Origin: Bacteroidales bacterium
Lineage (GTDB): Bacteria; Bacteroidota; Bacteroidia; Bacteroidales; JAFGHD01
NCBI GenBank assembly: GCA_016927695.1
Contig: JAFGME010000030.1
Coordinates: forward strand, 1-49,694
Direction: 5' to 3'
DNA: 49,694 bases
The position numbers and the translations under genes are program-made. Shown one piece after another: positions 42,757 to 49,694 of this stretch. A model generated the notes under the pieces. It was not told where the DNA came from and searched no databases. It saw only the letters and a program-made list of their open reading frames with translations. The first letter of the stretch is position 1, and each line of letters begins with the position of its first letter.

Positions 42757-45282
42757 TTGAAGAAGTCAGCGATAATATGGTTTGCCTTTTGTTTGCCCCA
42801 GTTACTGAATGCCGCTCCCACTTCGGAAACAGACAGTCTTCTGGCCCTGCTGCCCCATGCAAAAGATGAACACAGGCTTGAAATCCTGAACAGGCTTGCT
42901 TTTGTTTACAGGGTAATTGATCCTGAAAAAACCATTCAATATGCCAGCGAGGCCCTGGAGCAGGCAAAAATTGCTGCCAATCTCAAATACCAGCAGGAGG
43001 CAATGTCTAACCTTGGACTTGGCTACCGTTATCTGGGGGAATATAATACCTCTTTGTCTTATCAACAGGAGGCCCTCACCCTCGCCCTTATTATGGAAAA
43101 TGATGAACTGGCAGCACAGGAATATAATCGGTTAGGGGTCATCTATAAACAATGGGGATTATATACCGATGCATTGATGTACTACCTGAAAGCCTTAAGC
43201 ATCAGGGAAAAACTAGGCGACAAAATCGGCATTGCAAACCTATACAATAATATTGGCAATGTATACAGAAACAGAGGGGATCTTGACCTCGCCCTGGACT
43301 ATTTCCTTAAAACACAGGACCTCAGGGAACAACTGGGAGACAAAGAGGGATATTCATACATACTTAACAACACCGGCAATGTTTACTCCGACCTGAAAAA
43401 CTATCCGAAAGCATTAGAAGCCCACATGAAATCACTGAAAGTGAAACAGGAATTGGGAGACAAGATCGGCATGTCTACTTCACTCAGTAACATCGGGGAT
43501 ATTTACCTGAAATTAGGGGAAGTGGAACAGGGCATGGAGTACTTTCAGAAATCACTGAACCTCGCAAAAGAAATAGGGTACAAATCAGGAATTGCCGGTA
43601 CTTTCAACAGCCTGGGGGATGCCTATGTTGCAGTGAACAATTACTCAAAGGCCCTTGAATACCACTCCATGGCACTTCAACTGCTGGAGGAACTGGGCGA
43701 TAAACATGGGATCATTAACACCTACATCAAATTCAGCAATATTTACATTCAAAGGAAGGATTATGATAAAGCTCTTCGTTACCTGGATAAAAGTCTTGAT
43801 TTCGCTAAAGATGAGAATATCCTTGATGTGATTAAAGATATATATTACTACTATTCTCAGATTTATTCAACTACCGGGCGTTATGAAAAGGCGCTTGCAT
43901 ATTACCAGAAGTATTCACAGTTCAAGGATTCTGTGTTCAATTCGGAAATAGGGGAGAAAATCACTGAACTTCAGATAAGGCATATCTCCGACCAACATAT
44001 CCGGGAGAGCCGGATACTGGTTGAAAAAAACGAGGGGGAAATGAAAAGAAAGAATCAATTCATTTATTTCCTGATAGCCATTACCATATTGATATTCTTC
44101 CTGGTGGTAGTCATCCTGAACCGCAACCGGATCAACAGGATCGCTAACAGAGCGCTTGAGCTGAAAAATAAGAACATCTCCGAGCAGAACCATTTCCTTC
44201 AGGCGATGATGGACACCATCCCGAACCCGATGTATTATAAAAATGCACAAGGCAGGTATCTCGGATGCAATACTGCCTTTGAAAAGATTCATCAAAAGCA
44301 AAAACACGACATCATCGGAAAAAGCGACCCAGATCTTTATCCCCCCTCACTGGTTAACCTTTTCGAAAAAAAGGATGCCGAGCTGATTGCTCATCCCGGA
44401 ATACAGCAGTTTGAATCAAGGATATCCCTGCCCAATGAAGATATCTGGGAGGCCATTTTCTATAAAAACACTTTTTATAACGCCGATGGATCGGTGTCAG
44501 GTATTCTGGGTATAATCCTCAATATCACCGAAAGAAAAAAGGCTGAACTCCGTATGCAACAGTCAGAAAAAGAACTTCTCGAAGCCAATGCCACCAAGGA
44601 TAAATTCTTTTCTATCATTGCCCATGACCTGTCGAACCCTTTCAGCGCGATATTGGGTTTTTCCCGCCTGCTGCTGGACGAATACCAATATTACAACGAA
44701 AAGGAAATACGGGCGATGATCGAAAACATTTTTAAAGCCACCGAAAGTTCTTCGCGCCTTCTTCAAAACCTTTTAGAATGGTCAAGATCACAGTCAAACA
44801 GGTTTGAAATGCATTGCGAAACCATTGATCTCAGCATTTTGGTCAATGAGAATATTAAGTTTTTTAACTCCATGGCCAGGGTAAAAAAAATAAAGCTTTC
44901 TTCCTCGGTGGCATACAACACCCTGGTCTATGCCGACCGGAATATGATCAATACCGTTTTGAGAAACCTGATCTCCAATTCAATCAAATTCACCGGTCAG
45001 GGAGGAAAGGTGGCAGTTTCAGCATATCCGTCAAATGGGTTTGTTGAGGTTTGCGTTGAAGACAGCGGAACCGGCATTTCGCCGGAAGACCTGCCCAGGC
45101 TTTTCCGCATTGATGAGCAGGTCAGGCAAAAGGGAACTGCCAATGAATCAGGTACCGGCCTTGGCTTAATACTGTGCCGTGAGTTTGTAGAAAAAAACGG
45201 CGGGATTATCCGGGTTGAAAGCCAATTAAACCAGGGGAGCAGATTCTTCTTTTCGCTTCCTGTAAATCCCATTAAACCGTAA
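42757..45282 (+). CDS. TPR-PAS sensor histidine kinase
   Basis: An 841-residue kinase. A signal peptide (MKKSAIIWFAFCLPQLLNA when started from TTG 42757) is followed by seven or more TPR units at about 30-390. Their spacing of about 40 residues and phrases such as LGDKIGIANLYNNIGNVY are typical of the Rap/SpoOF-like TPR class. A transmembrane helix lies at about 435-455, a PAS domain at 480-590, and HisKA with the phospho-accepting H623 (IAHDLSNP). The HATPase follows with N737/N741, DSGTGIS near 769 and GTGLGL near 799. It is a periplasmic sensor, with ligand unknown. No response regulator is encoded nearby. mazG follows 12 bases downstream. Confidence 0.9.
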   Translation: MKKSAIIWFAFCLPQLLNAAPTSETDSLLALLPHAKDEHRLEILNRLAFVYRVIDPEKTIQYASEALEQAKIAANLKYQQEAMSNLGLGYRYLGEYNTSLSYQQEALTLALIMENDELAAQEYNRLGVIYKQWGLYTDALMYYLKALSIREKLGDKIGIANLYNNIGNVYRNRGDLDLALDYFLKTQDLREQLGDKEGYSYILNNTGNVYSDLKNYPKALEAHMKSLKVKQELGDKIGMSTSLSNIGDIYLKLGEVEQGMEYFQKSLNLAKEIGYKSGIAGTFNSLGDAYVAVNNYSKALEYHSMALQLLEELGDKHGIINTYIKFSNIYIQRKDYDKALRYLDKSLDFAKDENILDVIKDIYYYYSQIYSTTGRYEKALAYYQKYSQFKDSVFNSEIGEKITELQIRHISDQHIRESRILVEKNEGEMKRKNQFIYFLIAITILIFFLVVVILNRNRINRIANRALELKNKNISEQNHFLQAMMDTIPNPMYYKNAQGRYLGCNTAFEKIHQKQKHDIIGKSDPDLYPPSLVNLFEKKDAELIAHPGIQQFESRISLPNEDIWEAIFYKNTFYNADGSVSGILGIILNITERKKAELRMQQSEKELLEANATKDKFFSIIAHDLSNPFSAILGFSRLLLDEYQYYNEKEIRAMIENIFKATESSSRLLQNLLEWSRSQSNRFEMHCETIDLSILVNENIKFFNSMARVKKIKLSSSVAYNTLVYADRNMINTVLRNLISNSIKFTGQGGKVAVSAYPSNGFVEVCVEDSGTGISPEDLPRLFRIDEQVRQKGTANESGTGLGLILCREFVEKNGGIIRVESQLNQGSRFFFSLPVNPIKP

Positions 45283-45294
45283 AAGCTTTGCAGC

Positions 45295-46080
45295 ATGGAC
45301 GATAAAATAAAGGCTTTCAGAGAATTACTTGACATTATGGATGAATTACGGGGGAAATGCCCCTGGGACAAGAATCAGACTTTCGAAAGCCTCCGGCATC
45401 TTACCATTGAGGAAACCTATGAGTTGTCCGAAGCCATACTGCAAAAAAACACTGACGAAATAAAAAAGGAACTGGGCGACCTGATGCTCCACCTGGTATT
45501 TTACGCAAAAATCGGATCTGAAACCGGCGCTTTCGATATAGGTGACGTATTGAGAAATATCAACGAAAAACTGATCCGCCGGCATCCCCATATTTACGGC
45601 GGGGTTGTCGCTGAAGACGCCAGGGCGGTGAGGGATAACTGGGAAAAGATCAAATTGGGTGAGGGAAAAAAATCCGTCCTCGAAGGGGTGCCGAAATCTT
45701 TGCCTACACTGGTAAAAGCTTACCGGATACAGGAAAAGGCCAGCGGGGTTGGATTCGACTGGCAAAATGCGTCTCAGGTATGGAAAAAAGTGCTGGAAGA
45801 ACTGGATGAATTGAACACCGAAGTTAATGCCGGAAAAAACACAGACCGGATAGAAGCAGAATACGGCGACCTTTTGTTTTCACTGGTGAATTATTCCCGT
45901 TTCATCGGGGTCAATCCTGAGGATGCACTTGAAAAAAGCAACAGAAAATTCATCCGTCGTTTTCAAAAGCTGGAAGACAAAGCCGAAGGATTGGGCAAAT
46001 CATTGCATCTTATGCCTTTAAACGAAATGGACGGATTGTGGAATGAAATCAAAGAAGAAGAAAACCCATCCGATGAATGA
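45295..46080 (+). CDS. mazG: Nucleoside triphosphate pyrophosphohydrolase MazG
   Basis: A 261-residue protein with two tandem MazG domains, the usual bacterial form. The N-terminal one holds GKCPWDKNQTFESLRHLTIEETYEL at about 19-43 and KELGDLMLHLVFYAKI near 61. The C-terminal one holds VLEELDELNTEV near 166 and EAEYGDLLFSLVNYSRF near 187. The ExxE and ExxD acidic residues that bind magnesium are present. It hydrolyses NTPs to NMP and pyrophosphate and probably cleans the nucleotide pool. It follows the kinase by 12 bases and overlaps the PAP2 gene start, so all three look like one transcript. Confidence 0.95.
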   Translation: MDDKIKAFRELLDIMDELRGKCPWDKNQTFESLRHLTIEETYELSEAILQKNTDEIKKELGDLMLHLVFYAKIGSETGAFDIGDVLRNINEKLIRRHPHIYGGVVAEDARAVRDNWEKIKLGEGKKSVLEGVPKSLPTLVKAYRIQEKASGVGFDWQNASQVWKKVLEELDELNTEVNAGKNTDRIEAEYGDLLFSLVNYSRFIGVNPEDALEKSNRKFIRRFQKLEDKAEGLGKSLHLMPLNEMDGLWNEIKEEENPSDE

Positions 46081-46945
46081 GGGAATGCAATACCCTTTAC
46101 CCGATCATGAACTCATGACCTTTGGGAGGCGGGCAATGCTTTTCTTTCACTTTTCAATCTTTTATTGTATTCTCCTTCCGGCACAGGACCAACCTGATCA
46201 TTTTTATGACCTGGATAATAAAAGGTATTATATATCCTACCTTTCCGATGCCGGAGAAATAGCCATTTCATCAGGGTCATGGAAAGGAAAGGATTGGGCG
46301 GTCTTTGGCGCTTTGACAGCCACCGGAGCCGTCATTTATCTTTTTGACAGGGATATTCATAGCTTTGTGCAGGACAACCGGACAGCCACTTCTGACCGGT
46401 TTTCAAAGTATTTTGCCGACCCTCTCAGTAATGGCCTCTACACCATACCTGTTCTTGGCATATTTTACGCATCAGGCGCGCTGGGCAACAACCGTCATCA
46501 AAAAAATATTGCGCTCACAGGATTAAAGGCCTTTCTTCTTGGCGGCGGGGCAGCTTTTATTACGAAAAATATTTTTCAAAGGCACCGGCCTGATCAGGAT
46601 GAGCCACCTGATCCTTATCTTTGGGAAGGCCCCTTTTCGGGAGGCTGGGAATACAATTCGTTTCCCTCTGCCCACACCACTATGGCCTTTGCAGTAGCAT
46701 CTGTGATAAGCGCAGGATACAAGGACAAGGCCTGGGTGGGCATTAGCAGCTACACTCTTGCCACACTGGCAGGGATTTCAAGAGTTAATGAAAGTGAACA
46801 TTGGCTCTCCGATGTTTTTGCCGGCGCCATTCTGGGAACATACATCGGCTCCTTTTCAGGCAGAAAATATCTTCCGGGCACACGGACGGGCATGGTGATG
46901 CAAAGCGGGATACCCTCATTCTACGTCGGTTATATTATTGACTGA
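46073..46945 (+). CDS. PAP2-superfamily membrane phosphatase
   Basis: A 290-residue protein with the three acid-phosphatase motifs of PAP2 enzymes: K-N-I-F-Q-R-H-R-P, FPSAHTT, and SRVNESEHWLSDV. A signal-like hydrophobic stretch (LFFHFSIFYCILLPA) and several later hydrophobic helices place it in or across the membrane. Members dephosphorylate lipid phosphates such as undecaprenyl pyrophosphate or phosphatidic acid, but the substrate is not clear here. ATG 46073 overlaps the mazG stop. ATG 46115 (MTFGRRAMLFF) would give a neater signal peptide. The 3' end overlaps the convergent glycosyltransferase gene by 11 bases. Confidence 0.88.
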   Translation: MNEGMQYPLPDHELMTFGRRAMLFFHFSIFYCILLPAQDQPDHFYDLDNKRYYISYLSDAGEIAISSGSWKGKDWAVFGALTATGAVIYLFDRDIHSFVQDNRTATSDRFSKYFADPLSNGLYTIPVLGIFYASGALGNNRHQKNIALTGLKAFLLGGGAAFITKNIFQRHRPDQDEPPDPYLWEGPFSGGWEYNSFPSAHTTMAFAVASVISAGYKDKAWVGISSYTLATLAGISRVNESEHWLSDVFAGAILGTYIGSFSGRKYLPGTRTGMVMQSGIPSFYVGYIID

Positions 46946-48062
46946 TGGCTTTTTGAATGGAGTTCCAGAGTTTTTCAGCCGTTTTATCCCAACTGTAGTT
47001 CTTTCTTCTTTCCTTTCCTTTCAGGATCAGGGAGTTTCTCAGACCCTCGTCGGTGGACATTTTCAGCATATTCCCGCAAATGGATTCAGGGGAGAAAGGA
47101 TCGGAGAGCAGGGCGGCATTGCCGGCCACTTCGGGCATTGAAGAAACATTGGAAGTAATGACCGGAACTTCAGCGTAAAACGCCTCCACGATAGGGATTC
47201 CAAAACCTTCAAAAAACGAAACATAAGTGAGCGCCAACGCCGATCCCATCGCTAAGGTCAGATCGTCTATGCTTAACCGCCCGGTAAAAACGACCTCATT
47301 CTTATTTTTCATCTTTTCGTAAACCGTTTCGATCATGTTGTCACCCCACATTTTTTCGCCCACAATAAGCAGTTTGACCTTCTCTTTGCCCCGTTCCCTG
47401 AAAAGGTCGAAAGCTTTCAGCAGGTTAATGATATTTTTTCGGGGGTGCAGCGAACCCACATAGATGAAATAAGGAGCGCCTCCTGTGAATCTCTGCTTAA
47501 CTTTTTGCCTGATATCGGGGCAGAGGGGACGGAATTTTTCATTTGCCCCATTGCATACCACATCAATATTGCCGGATGGGATACCGTACAGGCTGCTGAT
47601 GTCCGATTTGGAATACTCTGACACTGTAGCTATCCTGGCGGCCCTGGCGGCATATTTCGGGAAATAATGTGTATAGTATTTTTTTTCGATGTAAGGAAGA
47701 TGATCCGGATAGTGCTCGAAACCCAGATCATGGATGACGTTCATACTTTTCACCCTGGTTGACAAAGAAAGATAACCATCAGGGGAAAAGAAAAGGGCAG
47801 GATTGAGCTTTTTGAGAAAAGCCGGTATGGAATACTCAAACCATAAATAATAAAGAACAGGATGCCTTGCCTGCGGGCCCAGCACAACCGGCGTAATGTT
47901 AGGTGAGAATAAAAACTCATCCGAGTATTTTCTGTCGAAAATGAAATAAAACTGGTGTTCGGGATGGGCTTTTGTGATCCGGCTGAGGCTTTCAAAGGTG
48001 AACCATCCGATACCTTCAAGTTTGTTTTGCAGGAGCAACCTTGTATTAACCGCTATTTTCAA
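46935..48062 (-). CDS. GT4-family glycosyltransferase
   Basis: A 375-residue GT-B glycosyltransferase. The acceptor half starts KIAVNTRLL with GIGWFTFE. The donor half has YVGSLHPRKN near 215, LLIVGEKMWGD near 247, and the E-x7-E nucleotide-sugar motif EGFGIPIVE near 299. The chain ends in a typical YSWDKTAEKLW helix. It probably adds a sugar to an LPS, O-antigen or exopolysaccharide precursor at the cytoplasmic face. I propose TTG 48062 as start, which gives MKIAVNTRLL. The ATG at 48125 would lie upstream of the -7 box at 48115-48108 and overlap the start codon of the divergent flippase gene. Confidence 0.88.
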   Translation of the reverse strand: MKIAVNTRLLLQNKLEGIGWFTFESLSRITKAHPEHQFYFIFDRKYSDEFLFSPNITPVVLGPQARHPVLYYLWFEYSIPAFLKKLNPALFFSPDGYLSLSTRVKSMNVIHDLGFEHYPDHLPYIEKKYYTHYFPKYAARAARIATVSEYSKSDISSLYGIPSGNIDVVCNGANEKFRPLCPDIRQKVKQRFTGGAPYFIYVGSLHPRKNIINLLKAFDLFRERGKEKVKLLIVGEKMWGDNMIETVYEKMKNKNEVVFTGRLSIDDLTLAMGSALALTYVSFFEGFGIPIVEAFYAEVPVITSNVSSMPEVAGNAALLSDPFSPESICGNMLKMSTDEGLRNSLILKGKERRKNYSWDKTAEKLWNSIQKAISQ

Positions 48063-48097
48063 ATTCCAGTTTTTTTTAACCCCAGTTAATTTTTCGA

Positions 48098-48105
48098 TAA
48101 ATTTG
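48098..48105 (+). promoter_or_regulatory. -7 promoter box (TAAATTTG) of flippase gene
   Basis: A full match to TAnnTTTG, giving a leader of about 12 nt before ATG 48124. It faces the reverse-strand box of the glycosyltransferase across only two bases. A -33 element is not evident. Confidence 0.5.
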
Positions 48106-48107
48106 CA

Positions 48108-48115
48108 CAAATTTA
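48108..48115 (-). promoter_or_regulatory. -7 promoter box (TAAATTTG) of glycosyltransferase gene
   Basis: The reverse strand carries the same TAAATTTG box, giving a leader of about 40 nt before TTG 48062. With the forward box it forms the near-palindrome TAAATTTGCACAAATTTA. No -33 element is evident. Confidence 0.5.
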
Positions 48116-48123
48116 CACTTTTC

Positions 48124-49611
48124 ATGCAGAAGAAATTCCTCACGAACCTCGCCCTGCTGCTTTTTTTGAATCTTCTGGTTAAGCCCTTCTGGGTGCTTGG
48201 CATTGACCGTTCGGTTCAAAATGTAGTGGGTACGGCCGAATTCGGGTTTTACTTCTCCATACTTAATTTTTCATTCCTTTTCAGCATCCTGCTCGATATG
48301 GGCATTACCAATTTCAACAACCGGAACATTGCCCAGCACAGCCAATTGCTAAACAAACATATTTCAAGCATACTGATCATCAAAATATTGCTGATGACGG
48401 CTTATCTGGTTGTTATTTTCGGAGTGGGACTTCTCATCCGGTATAACCAAAAACAGTTTGAGATACTTGTGTGGGTTGGATTGAACCAATTTTTGCTTTC
48501 ATTGATCCTTTACCTGCGCTCTAATATTTCAGGGTTGCTGTTGTTCAGGACCGACAGTTTTCTCTCTGTTTTTGACCGTTTGCTCATGATCCTGTTCTGC
48601 AGCATTTTGTTATGGGGCAATGTTACTGAAAAGGAATTCAGGATTGAATGGTTTGTTTTTGCCCAAACCCTTGCCTACTTCATCACAGCTTTGATCGCTT
48701 TTGTACTGGTAGTAAAAAAATCTTCCTTCAAAAGGCTCAACTGGAACTGGCCTTTTTTCCTGTTGATTCTCAAAAAAAGTTTCCCTTATGCCGTGCTGGT
48801 GCTCCTGATGGCATTCTATTACCGCATTGACGCAGTGATGATCGAACGGCTGCTTCCCGGAGAGTTGGGGGATATTCAGGCAGGAATTTACGCTCAGGCC
48901 TACCGCCTTCTGGATGCCGCCAATATGATTGCTTATCTTTTTGCAGTGCTGCTGTTGCCGATCTTTGCATGGATGATCAGGCGAAAGGATAATACTGATC
49001 AGATTGTAAGGCTCTCCTTTTCCATCCTGATCACCACCAGCATTATAGTAGCCGTAACTTCCCACTTTTACTGTTATGAATGGATGGAACTTCTTTATCC
49101 AAAGCATGCCGACGAACAGGAAATTGATTTTTTGAACAGGATCAATCAATCGGCGAAGATTTTCAGTATTTTGATGTATGGATTTGTTGCCATTTCAACG
49201 ACTTATGTTTTTGGAACCCTTCTCACTGCCAACGGCAGCCTGAAGCAACTGAACATCATTGCAGCTGCAGGGATGATAATCAGCATCGCATTAAACCTGA
49301 TGCTGATACCCGTCATTCAGGCTACCGGATCGGCCTGGGCTATCCTTTTTTCCCAGTTTGTAACGGCCATAGCCCAGGTCATTGTGGCTGTTAAAATTTT
49401 TAAACTGGAGGTAAACCGCAAATACCTGATCCGCATTGCTGTTTTTATTGCCGGTGTGTATGTCATTGCCATCCTGTCTGCCCGGTTGCCCTTCCATTGG
49501 CTGTATTCTGTCATGATTTTGGTTACGGCCTCACTTTTTTTGTCCTTTTCCCTGCGGCTTCTTGATCTGAAAAAGCTCTTTTCGGTAATCAGGGCAAGGG
49601 AATCTTTATAA
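48124..49611 (+). CDS. Wzx/PST-type polysaccharide flippase
   Basis: A 495-residue polytopic protein with about 12-14 hydrophobic segments over its whole length. It begins MQKKFLTNLALLLFLNLLVKPFWVLGIDRSVQNVVG and continues GFYFSILNFSFLFSILLDMGI, the pattern of the MATE/polysaccharide-transport flippase fold. These transporters move lipid-linked glycan units to the periplasmic face. The divergent glycosyltransferase suggests a shared glycan pathway. The frame is open from 47974, but the first sensible start is ATG 48124, downstream of the -7 box. The remaining 83 bases to the window edge hold no further gene I can support. Confidence 0.88.
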   Translation: MQKKFLTNLALLLFLNLLVKPFWVLGIDRSVQNVVGTAEFGFYFSILNFSFLFSILLDMGITNFNNRNIAQHSQLLNKHISSILIIKILLMTAYLVVIFGVGLLIRYNQKQFEILVWVGLNQFLLSLILYLRSNISGLLLFRTDSFLSVFDRLLMILFCSILLWGNVTEKEFRIEWFVFAQTLAYFITALIAFVLVVKKSSFKRLNWNWPFFLLILKKSFPYAVLVLLMAFYYRIDAVMIERLLPGELGDIQAGIYAQAYRLLDAANMIAYLFAVLLLPIFAWMIRRKDNTDQIVRLSFSILITTSIIVAVTSHFYCYEWMELLYPKHADEQEIDFLNRINQSAKIFSILMYGFVAISTTYVFGTLLTANGSLKQLNIIAAAGMIISIALNLMLIPVIQATGSAWAILFSQFVTAIAQVIVAVKIFKLEVNRKYLIRIAVFIAGVYVIAILSARLPFHWLYSVMILVTASLFLSFSLRLLDLKKLFSVIRARESL

Positions 49612-49694
49612 AGGGCACCTCGAAAAACCACTTTTCTTAATGCCATTGTTTGATACAAAAATAGAAAAGAGTTACAATAAAAGCAACTTTTTTA

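Noticed and set aside
43000-43900. DNA tandem repeats suggestive of a CRISPR or satellite
   Set aside because: The periodicity of about 120 bases reflects TPR units in the kinase. Copies are divergent and in frame.
49317-49663. Reverse-strand frame of about 110 codons preceded by a TATTTTTG box at 49656-49663
   Set aside because: It lies antisense to the flippase, its sequence has no recognisable fold or family, and such boxes occur by chance in AT-rich DNA.

Overview
The window looks like ordinary core chromosome of a member of the phylum Bacteroidota, most likely class Bacteroidia; I cannot place it more finely. Three things support this. The gene families are typical of the phylum: DUF4293 and DUF4270 proteins, a TonB-dependent receptor with a carboxypeptidase-like regulatory domain, a Bacteroidota-type TamB, the TIGR02757 family, and an archaeal/eukaryal-type ProRS. 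Many genes are preceded by the phylum's -7 promoter box TAnnTTTG. There are few Shine-Dalgarno sequences. I see no tRNA or rRNA gene, insertion sequence, phage gene, CRISPR array or attachment site. Nearly all the DNA is coding, and no gene-free stretch is clearly longer than about 300 bases.

Layout from left to right. A partial leftward gene lies at the edge, followed by a protein with two TonB C-terminal domains and a YfcE-type phosphodiesterase. Leftward DUF4293 and tamB genes come next. The rightward run tsaD, TIGR02757 and a Kv-type channel with a zinc ribbon (6.7-9.4 kb) is followed by an S41 protease and an unknown protein. These converge on a TonB-dependent receptor. The rplU-rpmA pair ends in a clear terminator and is followed by serS, a lipoprotein, a TPR protein and rsmA. 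A leftward adenine deaminase gene and an ArsR-type regulator follow. Then come a TolC-like protein, a HlyD/MacA-like adaptor and tsaB, which converge on the closely coupled metH-metF pair.

In the second half, metH has a structured leader of about 150 nt. A LiaF-like membrane protein diverges from a second S41 protease and an iron-type superoxide dismutase. Leftward glmS, a DUF4270 lipoprotein, a half-length starch/glycogen-synthase-like protein, a FadL-family porin and a Tyr-rich lipoprotein follow. Rightward proS, a TPR-PAS histidine kinase, mazG and a PAP2 phosphatase come next. The window ends with a divergent glycosyltransferase and flippase pair.

Functional themes are translation (SerRS, ProRS, L21, L27, RsmA and the t6A enzymes TsaB and TsaD), the folate/B12 methionine cycle (MetF, MetH), purine salvage (Ade), amino-sugar synthesis (GlmS), and a large share of envelope proteins. 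No locus here is a convincing new multi-gene system. The most interesting signals are regulatory: the metH leader hairpins, a perfect 9-bp inverted repeat around the ade promoter, and a near-palindromic pair of face-to-face promoters between the glycosyltransferase and the flippase. Several genes appear to use GTG or TTG starts. I chose starts from the position of promoter boxes, signal peptides and family N-termini, and alternatives are given in the entries.
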